The position numbers were made by a program, and so were the translations under genes. The notes under the pieces are model-generated. The model had not been told where the DNA came from. It did no database searches and saw nothing but the letters and a program-made list of their open reading frames with translations. DNA of 64,000 bases from Brienomyrus brachyistius (Eukaryota > Chordata > Actinopteri > Osteoglossiformes > Mormyridae), in contig NC_064537.1 of NCBI RefSeq assembly GCF_023856365.1, positions 3,983,001 to 4,047,000 on the forward strand, in the 5' to 3' direction. Shown in pieces: positions 1-22,214 of the stretch (position 1 is the stretch's first letter; each line of letters begins with the position of its first letter).

Positions 1-110
1 GAAGGGCGCTGGTTCAAATCCCAGAATCAGCAGAGTGATTTTACTACAGAGCACTAGTGAACTGATGCAAAGTATCAGCGAGCTGATGTGATTCAACATG
101 GGTTGGGAAG
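1..110 (+). repeat. tRNA-derived SINE fragment
   Basis: The first bases carry a tRNA B-box-like motif (GGTTCAAATCCC at about 11-22), followed by text resembling the SINE copy at 14655-14853 ('cagagtgattttactacagag' there reads 'cagaccgatttcatcacagag'). The 5' end is cut by the window edge. It is too diverged and has no acceptor stem, so it is not a tRNA gene. Confidence 0.5.
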
Positions 111-292
111 GAAATGAGTGTCATTTCTGACTGAAGTTGGGTGATAAATTCAGCAGCTCAATTAAAACTTGATAATTAGTTATTTAAGACTCTGCGGTAG
201 GGGGGGGGGTAGCCTGTACATAGAACTGCGCTGTTTTTAATGGGCCGGCTGTGTGAGGAAGGAAACACACGGGTAATGAACTTATTCTGCTC

Positions 293-298
293 TTTATT
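293..298 (-). terminator. poly(A) signal of the Ig-domain gene
   Basis: TTTATT on the plus strand, so AATAAA on the minus strand, lies about 75 bases past the TAG stop at 372-374. It supports the view that the Ig-domain gene really ends here. Confidence 0.6.
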
Positions 299-371
299 GT
301 CTAGTCAGACATCATGATCACGTCATAAAGGAAAAGCACCTAATTATCAACGTCTGGCAGCCCCTCAGCCC

Positions 372-1323
372 CTAAGCCGCCCCACCTCTGACCACGACCG
401 GGACATCTCTGCTATGGGAAACGTGGGAGCTGGTCATGTCATTCCGAGCAGCACAGGAGTAGTTCCCAGCGTGTTTCGGCGTCACTGGGCTGATGGTGAG
501 GTTTCCCCCCAGAGGGCTATCAGGCAGCTGCCTGCCGTCGTGGAGCCAGCTGTAGGTCAGGTGGGAGCCCCGCTGGACCCGGCAGGACAGGGTCAGCATC
601 TGCCCCTCGTACAGGGTAGGCGGGTCGGGTTCTGGGAGCAGGCTGGCACCCCGCACTGGGACTGTGGGGGCATATGGGGGGGAGGGTAAAAATGTCATTC
701 CTCTAAAAGGTCTTTCCATTTTCCATAAGTGCAGCGACACTCTGGACTGGACGCATCTGAAGGACACAGTGGCCCATTTAGAAATACTGGCCGGATCATT
801 ATTCTACGGGAAGAAACGTGAACGTGACCAAATTATATATATATAAACAAAACCAATGATAATTAGCTCTAATTGTCACAGTGAAGCGGCCCGCCCTTAT
901 ATATAGCGGGTTTCTACACTTTTTTTTTCACGTGCAATAAAGCTGAACCAATGAGGCAGTGGAGCAACGTCACTTCTGACAGGAAGTCCCGCCTCCCTCT
1001 TTTCGTATTGGCTGATTTCTATGGCCCTCACTTACTCACGACCTGGAAGGGTAGGCCGTTGCTGTAGAACGGCAGGCCACGGTCGGGGCCCCTCCGCGGG
1101 GTCACTCTGCAGCGGTAGATCCCTGCCGAGTTGTTTCTGACTGGCAGACTGAAATTGACGGGCCGACTTCCCGTTGAGGATTTCGCGGCCAAGACTCGGC
1201 CATCGTCGTCCCTCTGGAGCTCGAAGATGGCGGGGGGGGGCACCTGGGGTGCTGCGCACATGAAGGTCATCCTGGCTGCCAGGTATTCCCTCTGTGGTCC
1301 ACTCAGCACAGGCATCGAAAGCG
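372..1323 (-). CDS. Immunoglobulin-domain receptor-like protein (3' exons, partial)
   Basis: Two minus-strand exons are readable: 1323-1036 (acceptor after tctgcag, perfect GTAAGT donor) and 661-372 (acceptor after cccacag, stop TAG at 372-374). Both join in phase 1, the usual phase of Ig-domain exons. The first encodes an Ig-like domain with Cys in MTFMCAAP and a SAGIYRCRV C-strand end. The second encodes an Ig domain from about YEGQMLTLSCRV, with the Trp in YSWLHDG and KHAGNYSCAA. There is no membrane segment or ITIM before the stop, so this form would end just after the last Ig domain. The 5' exons (start codon, signal peptide) should lie between 1324 and about 3500 but I could not identify them. 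Fc-receptor-like, MILR1-like or PECAM1-like proteins are possible; I cannot choose. The last exon also has a usable GT at 385-384 (phase 1), so a longer splice form is possible. Confidence 0.7.
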
Positions 1324-3517
1324 CTGCAGAGAGAGATGGGAGCCTCCAAGCATATATCCAGCCATCTGCCATGCAGATTTTCAAGGGCGGAGGTCGGGTT
1401 GTTTTGAACACAGCACTCAAGGCAGGGGACACACAGGGGGGGCCATGAGGTGAATGGTGAGAAGCTGCTATAGGGGGTGGGGGGGTGGAAACTACAGCTC
1501 CTGATCCTGTTGTTTCTTTTTAATTGACTTGACAAATTGACTTGACTGTGTATATTATCTGTCTGTCTCCTAAATGTCGGTCTTACGCTTGCGCTCTGTG
1601 TCAGCCAACGGTGTAGTCTGACCTTGGGCTGGGCCATGAATATCGGAAGCCTAGAGCTGTTATATCCGTGCAAAAGACACCCAAACCGCACAGATGACTC
1701 TAGATCGATTGACAGCCCACGTTTTTGCGACCTGCCGGCTCCTGGGAGGTTCATTCCCGTTTGCCTCTGCCTGCCTTTTCATTGGTTCAGTTGACGTGGA
1801 TTCATTTTGCCGCCACACTTCAAAAGACAGCAGTTTTCGCCACACCCTCCCCTGCGTTCTCTCAGACATTCATTTTGTGATTCACGATCTATGGAACATT
1901 CTTTCGGATTTTTGGAGTATGACGTTTGCTAGTTTTCTGATGATAATTTTCCACTTGTTCCTTCCCTGGGTCTTGTTTGCCCTGCATGGGTGTCATTAAG
2001 TCCGATCACACGCTGTCGCCCCCAGTATTTTAAGCCCTGAGTATTTTAACCCCAATGCCAATCTTCCTTAAAAAAAAAAAAAAAAGTCAACCCCCCCAGG
2101 TAAACTTAACTTGACTGATCTTAATTTAAATGTAAATTAAATGTAAATTAAATGTTATGTTTGTTACTTTAGTTGTCATTTTTTGTTTGGACTGTAGGGT
2201 TGGTTGTTTTTGGGTTAATTACAGTAAGGAGTTCTAGGTCTAGAATATTGTCTTTGAGTTGTTTTACTTTGACGGGTTTCGTGTTCAGATCGAGCTGTTT
2301 GTTGTTTTGTAAATATCCACGTCTGAACCAATTGTCCTTCATTGGTCACTATTTGTCAATGAATCACATTGAAAACACATTTCTTATAATAGAGTTTAAT
2401 CTTTCCCCCTTTCCAACCTGCATACCATTGTTCTGTTATGGTGCACTGCTAACCTCCACCCTGACATCCATCCAAATCTGGCAGGGAGCTCGGAAAGACC
2501 AAAAACGTGGACTGGCTGGGGGGCTACGAGGACCGGACTGGGAAACACTGCTGTACGGCGTTCTTACGAACCCAGTTAACTTATTATCTAACTACAAAGC
2601 TGTCCGTCGGATGAGTTACCCCGGCTGTAAGACCCCAGTCAGTGAACCGAAAGGTAAGAGCACAGCTATAATTACAGAATCAAGCCCCCGGTTAGACCAG
2701 CCACATGCTAAATACATGAATTTCAAACGTACAGAAGAATCCACACCCAGGCTCTGCATGCTAATCAGCCACTAACGAGCTGTTCTTGGGCGAGATCCAT
2801 TTTTTAAAGAACATATTGAAGCTACTGATGGTTTATCAGAGGAGAAAAATACATACCGTTAACTGTCCCCAAAACTGCAAAAACTGGAAGAAACAGTAAA
2901 CAAACACCTTAATTAGATTTTTAGGAGGTCATTCTGGCCCTGTGACCCTGAGGATGAGGACTCACCCAAAATGGGCATCAAATTCGCAGGCAGCGGTTTG
3001 CCCATCCTCGCATCTTCCCGCTGACCCGCAGACGTTTGTGCCTGCAGGCATGCGTGTGTGTAGATGCCTGGAACATTGGCTTCCCCCCCCCCTCCTATCT
3101 GCAGGGGACAGATAGCTGAGAACTCCACCCCCCACTCCGACCCCGTATGCGGCATTAAGGTGAAGCAGCATTTCCTGTGCAGGTCCGGGCTACGGTATTA
3201 TGAGAAAACACTAAGGGCACCTTACAGGGAAAAGCAGTGAAATACTGAACAAAACCCGGAGGAACTGAGATTTGGGTGAATTAAAGACCTTATTTCAGTC
3301 TAAAACCTGCTCAGTTGAGTTTTCTTGGGAAAGAAACTTAACTTGGCCTTTAAAAAAGGAAGAACGTTAGTGAATTGTTAATTTAAGACGTAAGTAAGAT
3401 AACTGCAGACAAAGGAGACAGAGTTAATCAATAGCTGCATATATGTGTTGCATTGTTTAGCTGTAATAATGTAAATAAATAATTGATATAAAATAATTAA
3501 AATAAATATAAACAAGC
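1324..3517. other. Gap between Ig gene and tmc8; no gene recognised
   Basis: This stretch is expected to hold the 5' exons of the Ig gene (minus strand) but none could be recognised. Positions about 2505-2558 look like one end of the hAT-type MITE found complete at 17310-17471 (reads 'ggactgggaaacactg'). The rest is AT-rich with homopolymer runs. Open frames here, such as plus 2173-2775, show no family likeness. Confidence 0.5.
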
Positions 3518-3523
3518 TTTATT
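3518..3523 (-). terminator. tmc8: tmc8 poly(A) signal candidate
   Basis: AATAAA on the minus strand, about 480 bases after the tmc8 stop codon at 4001-4003. This implies a 3' UTR of roughly 0.5 kb. Confidence 0.5.
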
Positions 3524-4000
3524 GAACAGCATGTATGTACAAGTATTTTCTGGACATGCTATTACCATTCGCTTAACTGCTTGTAAAGAATGTTAAAGTA
3601 ATACCAATAATATTCTCTGGAGATACATGAAGTTCTGAAACACAAGCCAGAGTCCCCGGCCCGGAGCTGGAGCCATTTTAGGAAATATCTCCTGCGTATG
3701 TGGTCAGACCCTGGGAAACCTTATACTGTAGGCCCCCCACCCCACCCCCCCAGGCAATGAGATAAACTGCTTGGCGTCAGGTTTAATTGCACTCCAATAA
3801 ACATATCTGCTCAGCAATAAAATCATTTACATATATAAAACATATTTACAGCGGTGACTTTTGATATAATGCTTATAGTCTATCTGACCCAATCATGGTT
3901 TATCAGAACGTGAGAAACGGCCACACAATGTCACTGAGGCATCCTAAGTTCATCACAAGGAGCTGGCGGGCGCACGTGTTGCGTGGTTTGACGGCGCTCC

Positions 4001-15892
<11,892 letters not shown>

Positions 15893-17309
15893 GTCCCTCC
15901 GAGCGAGCTGGACGCAGGAGACCGAGGATGGGAGAAGAGAAGATCAGCCAGCTCCGATGCTCGCCGCACGCATCTGCTGATGGGCAAAAGGCAGGCGATG
16001 TGGGGGGTCACATGACAGGAAGTAAGGAGGCAGAACAGAGGTCGCCTCTAAGCAGTCTTCATTGCGCCCGCAAAGCAGAAGACGTGTCACCTGTTCCAAA
16101 GGACAAGGCTGTACGGACGGACATACCGCTGTCCCGACTTCCAGACGAGAGCGAACGATCCCCTACCTCTGCCAACAGGTGAAAATCAGCTGAAGGTCTC
16201 AAAGTTTAGCTACTGGGTAGAAGGATGTAGGCTGAGGGAAGACGGCGCTTAAACGTAAACGCTCGCTATGTCAGGAAGATTCGCTGGCGGTTTCTCACTT
16301 GCACGTCACTTCTCTGAAAGAGTCGCCTTGGGTTAGTTCTGTTGGTGGACCAGCCCATGACGTTGGATGGACAGATTTACATCTAACTGCAAAAAGGCCA
16401 GTTAAGAGTTATAACAATGATGGACATTGTAACGCACAAAGCGATTCTGTGGTCTTCTCCTGCATTTCAGAGCTGGCTTTTGTCTCCTGTTTCCGCATCC
16501 CTGAACTTGCTGCTGAGCTGTTCTGACCCTGTGTGGTACTTGTGTAGGCTGAGGCCAAGGCACATGACGGCGGAGTGTGGGTGAGCACTGATGGCTTGGC
16601 TTGCGGTCTGTTTCGGTCTTATGTTTACGAGTCATTAACAGACCGGCGTGAAAATGCATGACTGCAACGCTACGTCACGGTAAATAACAACGAATAACTG
16701 TAACCTCGGCGCGAGGCATCGTTTAATTCCATCATGGTCGCTACAATAATAATTTAAAAAAATCAACAGCAAATAATGCCAGTAATAATAATTAAAACAG
16801 ACTATGGTCATTGCAGATGTTTTGAGAGGGTTTGAGGTGTGTGCGATCAGTTTCATCCTCATTAACATTCAGCTGAAAAAGACTGAGCGGCAGGGCAGCA
16901 TCGCGGCGATTCGCACATAAGCAGGCTGGTTAATCGCGGGCACCTAACGTTTCGAAACGGCAAAGGAGAAGCAAATCGTGACGGAAAAAAACAGTCACCG
17001 CTGGCAGAGCATCTGCAGTCAGGCAGCGCCAGTCACACCAGACTGCCGGAGTTGCGACATTACTGTGCTTTAAGCTTTGCGTAGGCGCAGAGTAATTAGT
17101 CACTTTAAAGCGAAGTGCCTGCTTTAACGGGGTAGGATATCTGATCTGACGGCGCGGCAGGGAACTTGGCCTGAAGCACCGAAAACACCGGGGGCCGGTA
17201 GGCTTACACCTTCGTGAGAAGGCTGGTGGGTAGGGGGGTGCGGACAGCTGGTACAGTAACAGCTGGCGGTTTTGAACTTTATGCCCGTTTACGGGTAGGC
17301 TGTGTAACA

Positions 17310-17471
17310 CAGTGCTTCCCAACCCAATCCTCAGAGACCCCAGACAGTCCACATTTTTGCTCCCTCCCAGATCCCGACACCTGTACCAGGTGTTCTTGAT
17401 TGGTTGGGAGTTGAGAGGGAGCAAAAATGGGGACTATCTGGGGTCCCTGAGGACTGGGTTGGGAACCACTG
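17310..17471. mobile_element. Complete hAT-type MITE with 8-bp TSD
   Basis: A 162-bp near-palindrome with ends CAGTGCTTCCCAACCCAATC and the inverted form ...TTGGGAACCACTG. The inner arms 'gacagtccacatttttgctc' and 'gagcaaaaatggggactatc' pair as well. Perfect 8-bp duplications, gtgtaaca, flank it at 17302-17309 and 17472-17479. CAGNG ends and 8-bp duplications are hAT hallmarks. There is no coding capacity. Confidence 0.88.
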
Positions 17472-19219
17472 GTGTAACAGGTGCTGGTGTTTCTTAGAGT
17501 GAAGAAGCGCTGTCTTCATGGAGAGTATGAATGCCAGTGGAATGAACTATTTATTATAAATATTATTTACAATAATAATTAGGGGTCGCGTGTTGATGTC
17601 CTGATTATTATAACTGTTGTTATTGTTTTATTAATAATATAATATTGTTGTTAATTGTCTAGTTAATGTATATCTTTGTTGCAAATAGTTGCCATGTATA
17701 ATAATATGAAATCATACGTTGCCTTTATTGTTTGGTGAACGAAGGTAAATATTACGTAAGAGAAAGGCATGAATGAAACGTGGATCCTCCGTCATGCCGG
17801 CCTGGGCGTGAGCCCTCCGCGGTGTTTGCGTGCTCCTGCTGAACTTCAGCTCCGTGCCGCGATTTCTAGCCTGTTTGCTTCGCGTTTCTCTTTAGTGTTG
17901 GACAAAAGGGAGGAAGGCAGCACCCCACGCACATGCCCCTGTGTCGGTATTTGCATATAGGCTGGCGGATGGACGGCGCACGTCCTCAAAGCTATGGTCG
18001 GGTACCTGGGGGGAGGGGAGCTAAGGGGCAGATCAAAGTCTGATTTCTGGAGGTAATTAATACACTTCAAAGCTCGGCATCATTATAACAGAGAAAACTA
18101 AACGGATCTATTTACGAAAGCAGTGCTTCGGCAAACCTGTGTCAGTTGCCTGCTCACATTTGTTAGAGCGTTACAGCGGCCTTATATTTGCGACGTAGTA
18201 TGTGCAGTACGTAAATATAACAACATCGAAAGAGCCTTAAGCCTAGATACTTATAACGAGACGAAAATGTTAATTATGCATGTACATTATATATTAGACT
18301 TAGGTTGCGTGCTTATAAGTTAAGCTTTTACACCTTTGATACAGATTTAGTTAATGTATTGCTAACACAGCGATATGTTTTCCAAAACTCCTGGAAATGT
18401 GTTTATATTTAGGTTGTATGATTCAATTAATTTGTATATAGCGCCTTTCACAACAGAGTCACCCCAAGGCGCTTTACATGGGTGTGTGGTGCATTCCTGC
18501 ATCATTTGTAAAGAAGAATTCAAAAACAGGGATGAGGGATGACAAAGAAATGAAAGAAAGCTGTATATGACTGCAAAGGAAAGGAACTAAGGAGGAAGAA
18601 AAAATACAAGAATAAAAAGCAGCACATGACGTAGATGTTGAAAGTCGTGTCTAATTAATTTAATTAATGAAATAATTCGTGCCTCCAAATAATTGACCCC
18701 AAAAACTAAAATATGAACGTATTAAGTATTTTAATTGTATAAACACGACGCGTATTTGCATGTGTATTCGAGAGGTGATATGCTAAAATTAAGCTCCGAT
18801 TGAGGTAACTGGGTCGCTGACTAAACAATAGTAAATGTAGTATATATTTACTTTTGTGGTTAACACAGGGGATGTCTAAATTCGATTTCGCTTGCACAGC
18901 ACATTTCACGTTGTCTTCTCTTTGCCATTTCACATGAAGGAATACTCTCGAATTGTCTCTAATAACATATATCATGCGAAATGTCTTCGAACAAAAAGAA
19001 TTGTTAAAAACAATATATGCCCCTATGAATAGGGCTGTACCATTGTCTAAAAAAGTACTTTTACAGGGTACTCGTTCCGCTTCATTATTGTGCGTAGGGG
19101 TGAAACCTTTAGGAAACGTCGCTGAAACTTAACTACGAATGCTGTGTTTTATGCATATACGCCCACCAGGCTTTCTGCATAGTTCGAAGTTAAACATCCA
19201 GGCACTATTGATCAGGTCG

Positions 19220-19565
19220 TGCTATGCCCCTCCCCCACGGGGCACAATGGTTCGTTCCCGTCGTTTAGCTTTCCGAACTTGAAGCCCCGAAGTAGAGAGG
19301 AGCGGCGCACCGTGGGCGGCCGGTGTGGGAGTCTCTCTTCGCGGATCGGGGTGAGTGATTTTCAGCCTTCGGATTTCGGAAACTCCTATAGAGTCAACAC
19401 ACCCTGATATTCAGTATATGTAAAAAATTAAAACATGTTATAATTGGTTAACACTTGACAATTTGCAGTTGAAACACGAAGAGTAGGGGCGCGTGGGATC
19501 CTCGCGCCGGACGGTGAGCCGTACCTGTGCCGGAGCGGCTCTGTGGGTCAATATGGCGCGCAATT
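19220..19565. promoter_or_regulatory. GC-rich block, probable promoter / 5' exon of tmc6
   Basis: CpG-dense text ('ggagcggcgcaccgtgggcg', 'gggatcctcgcgccggacgg') in otherwise AT-rich DNA. It offers plus-strand donor-like sites (ggGTGAGTG near 19350; cgGTGAGCC near 19513), and a YY1-like motif CAATATGGCG at 19549-19558. A non-coding first exon of tmc6 could start here and splice to the acceptor at 22152. This is inference only. Confidence 0.35.
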
Positions 19566-22153
19566 AAAAGTTTAACATAGCGGAAATATAGCGTGACTGG
19601 AGTTATGATGATGATCTGACGAAGCTGAAATTATTGCAGTCTGCTGGTGATCGCAATAATTCCCATGAGTTCCGAAAGTACTTCTGGTGCGCTGATTTAA
19701 TCAGACTTATTATGACGCTTTGCCATAAAGCGAAGATAATGGAATTGAAAGACACATCACGGTAATTGCAGAAGTATGTACCGATATGTAGCTATATTAG
19801 CTTATGGAGCTATTACTACCTAGCGAAATAGTTCCAGGGCCTCTTGGCATAAACGGCTTGGGGGCGGCATCATTGCTGAGGATTCTGCTCCCACCTGGAT
19901 AAGAGCCAGATGGCCTTATTCTTACTGGGACATCCCTTCTCGAGCTCAGTGGAGCCACATAACCGCACCCCAGTAAGACTCTCCACAGCCATATGTCTGC
20001 TGTTTCTGTTCATTGAGAACAAGCTTGAAGGTGACTCATCTAACCATGTGACTGTCCTCCATGGTTTGGGGCCACCTCAGGCTGCTTGCGGGGTGTGTGG
20101 ATGCTGGTGCCCTTCTTTTGGGTTTCCATGGCAATGACCCCTCTGCTCCTGCCAGACTCGTCCCAGGAATCATGCCTCTCATTCACCCAGGGCAGCCAAG
20201 GAGTTGAATGTTTTCATATTAGATGTGCTACTGGTGGCTTAGCAGATGTTGGGTCCACGGCTGGATGGGAGCCCCTGAATCTGGACACATCATATGTGCT
20301 TTCCTTGTGTCTTGGCACTCACTGGGCTTTAGACCTGACTTTCCTCGACAGCCGTGTTGCGAGTTTCACATCTCCTCGTAACTTAAGAGCAAGTTTCAAC
20401 GGGAATCGAGGTGTCATGACAACCGAAGGAGAACATGAATGCACAAGTGGGCGTGCGGGCAGATTCAAGCGATCCTTGAGGTGCTGAGTGTCCTGCATAG
20501 TTTTGGTAAACGTAACCTCGGTTCCGTAGCACTTCGTCAGCGGCTAACTGCGGTTGAAGTCTCGCTCTTTAAATGATAGGTATTGTTCAGCCTTGATGAT
20601 CTGACCGTCCAGTCCCTACTGGCCAAATGAAATGAACCGTCCAGCAAACCAATGACTGAAATAAAATATTATGAAAGGTTAAAAATAATGATATACTTTG
20701 TCCACAGTGTTTTAGTTTAGTTTGGGAATAAACACTGGTGTTAATCCCCTGTGTTGGGATTTATCCTCACTTTAAAATTCATTTTTCTACTCAGCAGTAC
20801 AAGTGCGTTAAACTTAAATGAGTGTCATTTTTTGGGATCTCAGTCACTGCTGAATTGAGGCGGTTGTTCTGTGATACAGAGCAAGGGGATTTTTTTTTTG
20901 CTTGGCTGGTTTCAGTTCGGTTACGATACCCTGTTCTGTTTTATATACACGCCATAATTATAGCATGTAGTGCTAGGCTCCTCGCGCCACATCTCACACG
21001 CTCCGCATTTCGGGTTCAGCTCACAGCTTCCTATATCCTCACAGGCGTCTGTAACCTCGGCTCGTGTGGTTCAGTCCCTTCCCCTAAACTGCGTCATACT
21101 GCTTCCAGCCCCGTCATTATGGTGTAGTTTCCCCCCCCCCCCCCCCCCCCCACTGTGGTTTTGGCACCTTGCCATAATCAGTGGGGGGATTCTTGTCGAT
21201 GATGTTGGGAGATCTTCAGAGATCTTTGGCTGCTCGGTGTCTCTCCAGGAGAGGCTTGTCTCCTCCACTCCCCCATGCACATATGGACGACCTTTACAGT
21301 CGCACAACCCATCCTCAGAGATCACACTCTCACACTTGTCTGTTTTTCTTCTTTTTCCATTTTTGCTTTTTCGGCGAGGGGAGGCGTTCCGACTGTGTTT
21401 TGGCCAGTGGGATAATGGAGGCTTTGTGTCCTCTGTTGTGGTCCCATGTCACACTGTCACTGTTCCCGCGGGGTTTGGAGACCGACCCTGACGACATGCG
21501 TGCCAGCGGGCGAGGACCCCTTTTAGTGGCCGCCACGTCTCAGGTGTCATTTCATCGACCCCTTTGCGGTTACTGGTATCGACTGCAGCCTCAAAGATTT
21601 TGTGCCTTTAAGGACACTGGAAAATCATGTGGCATTACTTTGCTGGTGCTGGCAGCGGTGGATGTTTCGTTAAGAGTGCAGGGAAGCTGGTTGGCCATCT
21701 TTCCAGTTAGTGATGGCCAGCCAGTGAAGTCATTTTGGGATGGACAATTGCCTCTTTCTCCCTGTGTCTTGGCTTTTTTCCATGCTTTGTCTCTTAGAGG
21801 GTTGGTTGTGCTGTCCGAACCATTCCAATTAGCTGATTTTTTTTCCATTTTTTACTTACTTGTCAGGATGCCGGTTGACTGAGGTGGTTTGTTAGCGGCA
21901 CTGGCTGTGTTTCTGTTTATCCCTTTCAGATAAGCGAGCGATGACAAATTCGTGGTCATTTTCATGTGTCTGAAGGGCATGATTACAAGGTCGAGTAGGA
22001 AACTCATACAGCCGGTAGTGCTGTCTGCTTGCGCAAGCTCTCAAGGATCCAGCTGGATAACACTTGAGACGAGTCACGGCAGGTGGGGGGAGGGGCTTGG
22101 CTTGGCAGAATTTGGCCCCATCCTCCTCTGTAAACACGCAATCTCTCTACAGC

Positions 22154-22189
22154 ATGACTGGCAGCAGAGGCACGGACGGCACCCCCTGA
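22154..22189 (+). other. uORF in the presumed tmc6 5' UTR
   Basis: If the 5' UTR exon begins after the acceptor ctctacag at 22145-22152, its first ATG opens an 11-codon frame that ends TGA at 22187-22189, 25 bases before the tmc6 start. This could lower translation of tmc6. Confidence 0.4.
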
Positions 22190-22214
22190 AGCGCCTCCAC
22201 GGAGCAGCGGCGAC

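Larger units (their letters stand above)
15893..22152. other. Head-to-head spacer between tmc8 and tmc6
   Basis: About 6.3 kb between the tmc8 start codon and the last 5' UTR exon of tmc6. It should hold the 5' UTR exons and promoters of both genes. Seen here: a CpG-richer stretch at 15.85-16.2 kb next to tmc8 exon 1, an intact MITE (17310-17471), a repeat-like 'tagcgcctttcacaacagag' segment near 18440, and a GC-rich block at 19.2-19.57 kb. The long plus frames at 20086-20487 and 21181-21882 have no recognisable domain. Confidence 0.6.

Noticed and set aside
20086..20487. 133-aa plus-strand frame in the tmc8/tmc6 spacer
   Set aside because: Chance frame without recognisable motifs and with no splice or promoter support.
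21181..21882. 233-aa plus-strand frame just upstream of tmc6
   Set aside because: No domain, low-complexity Phe run from a T tract, no clear start context, and no family likeness. It is probably a chance frame, though a transcript there was not excluded.
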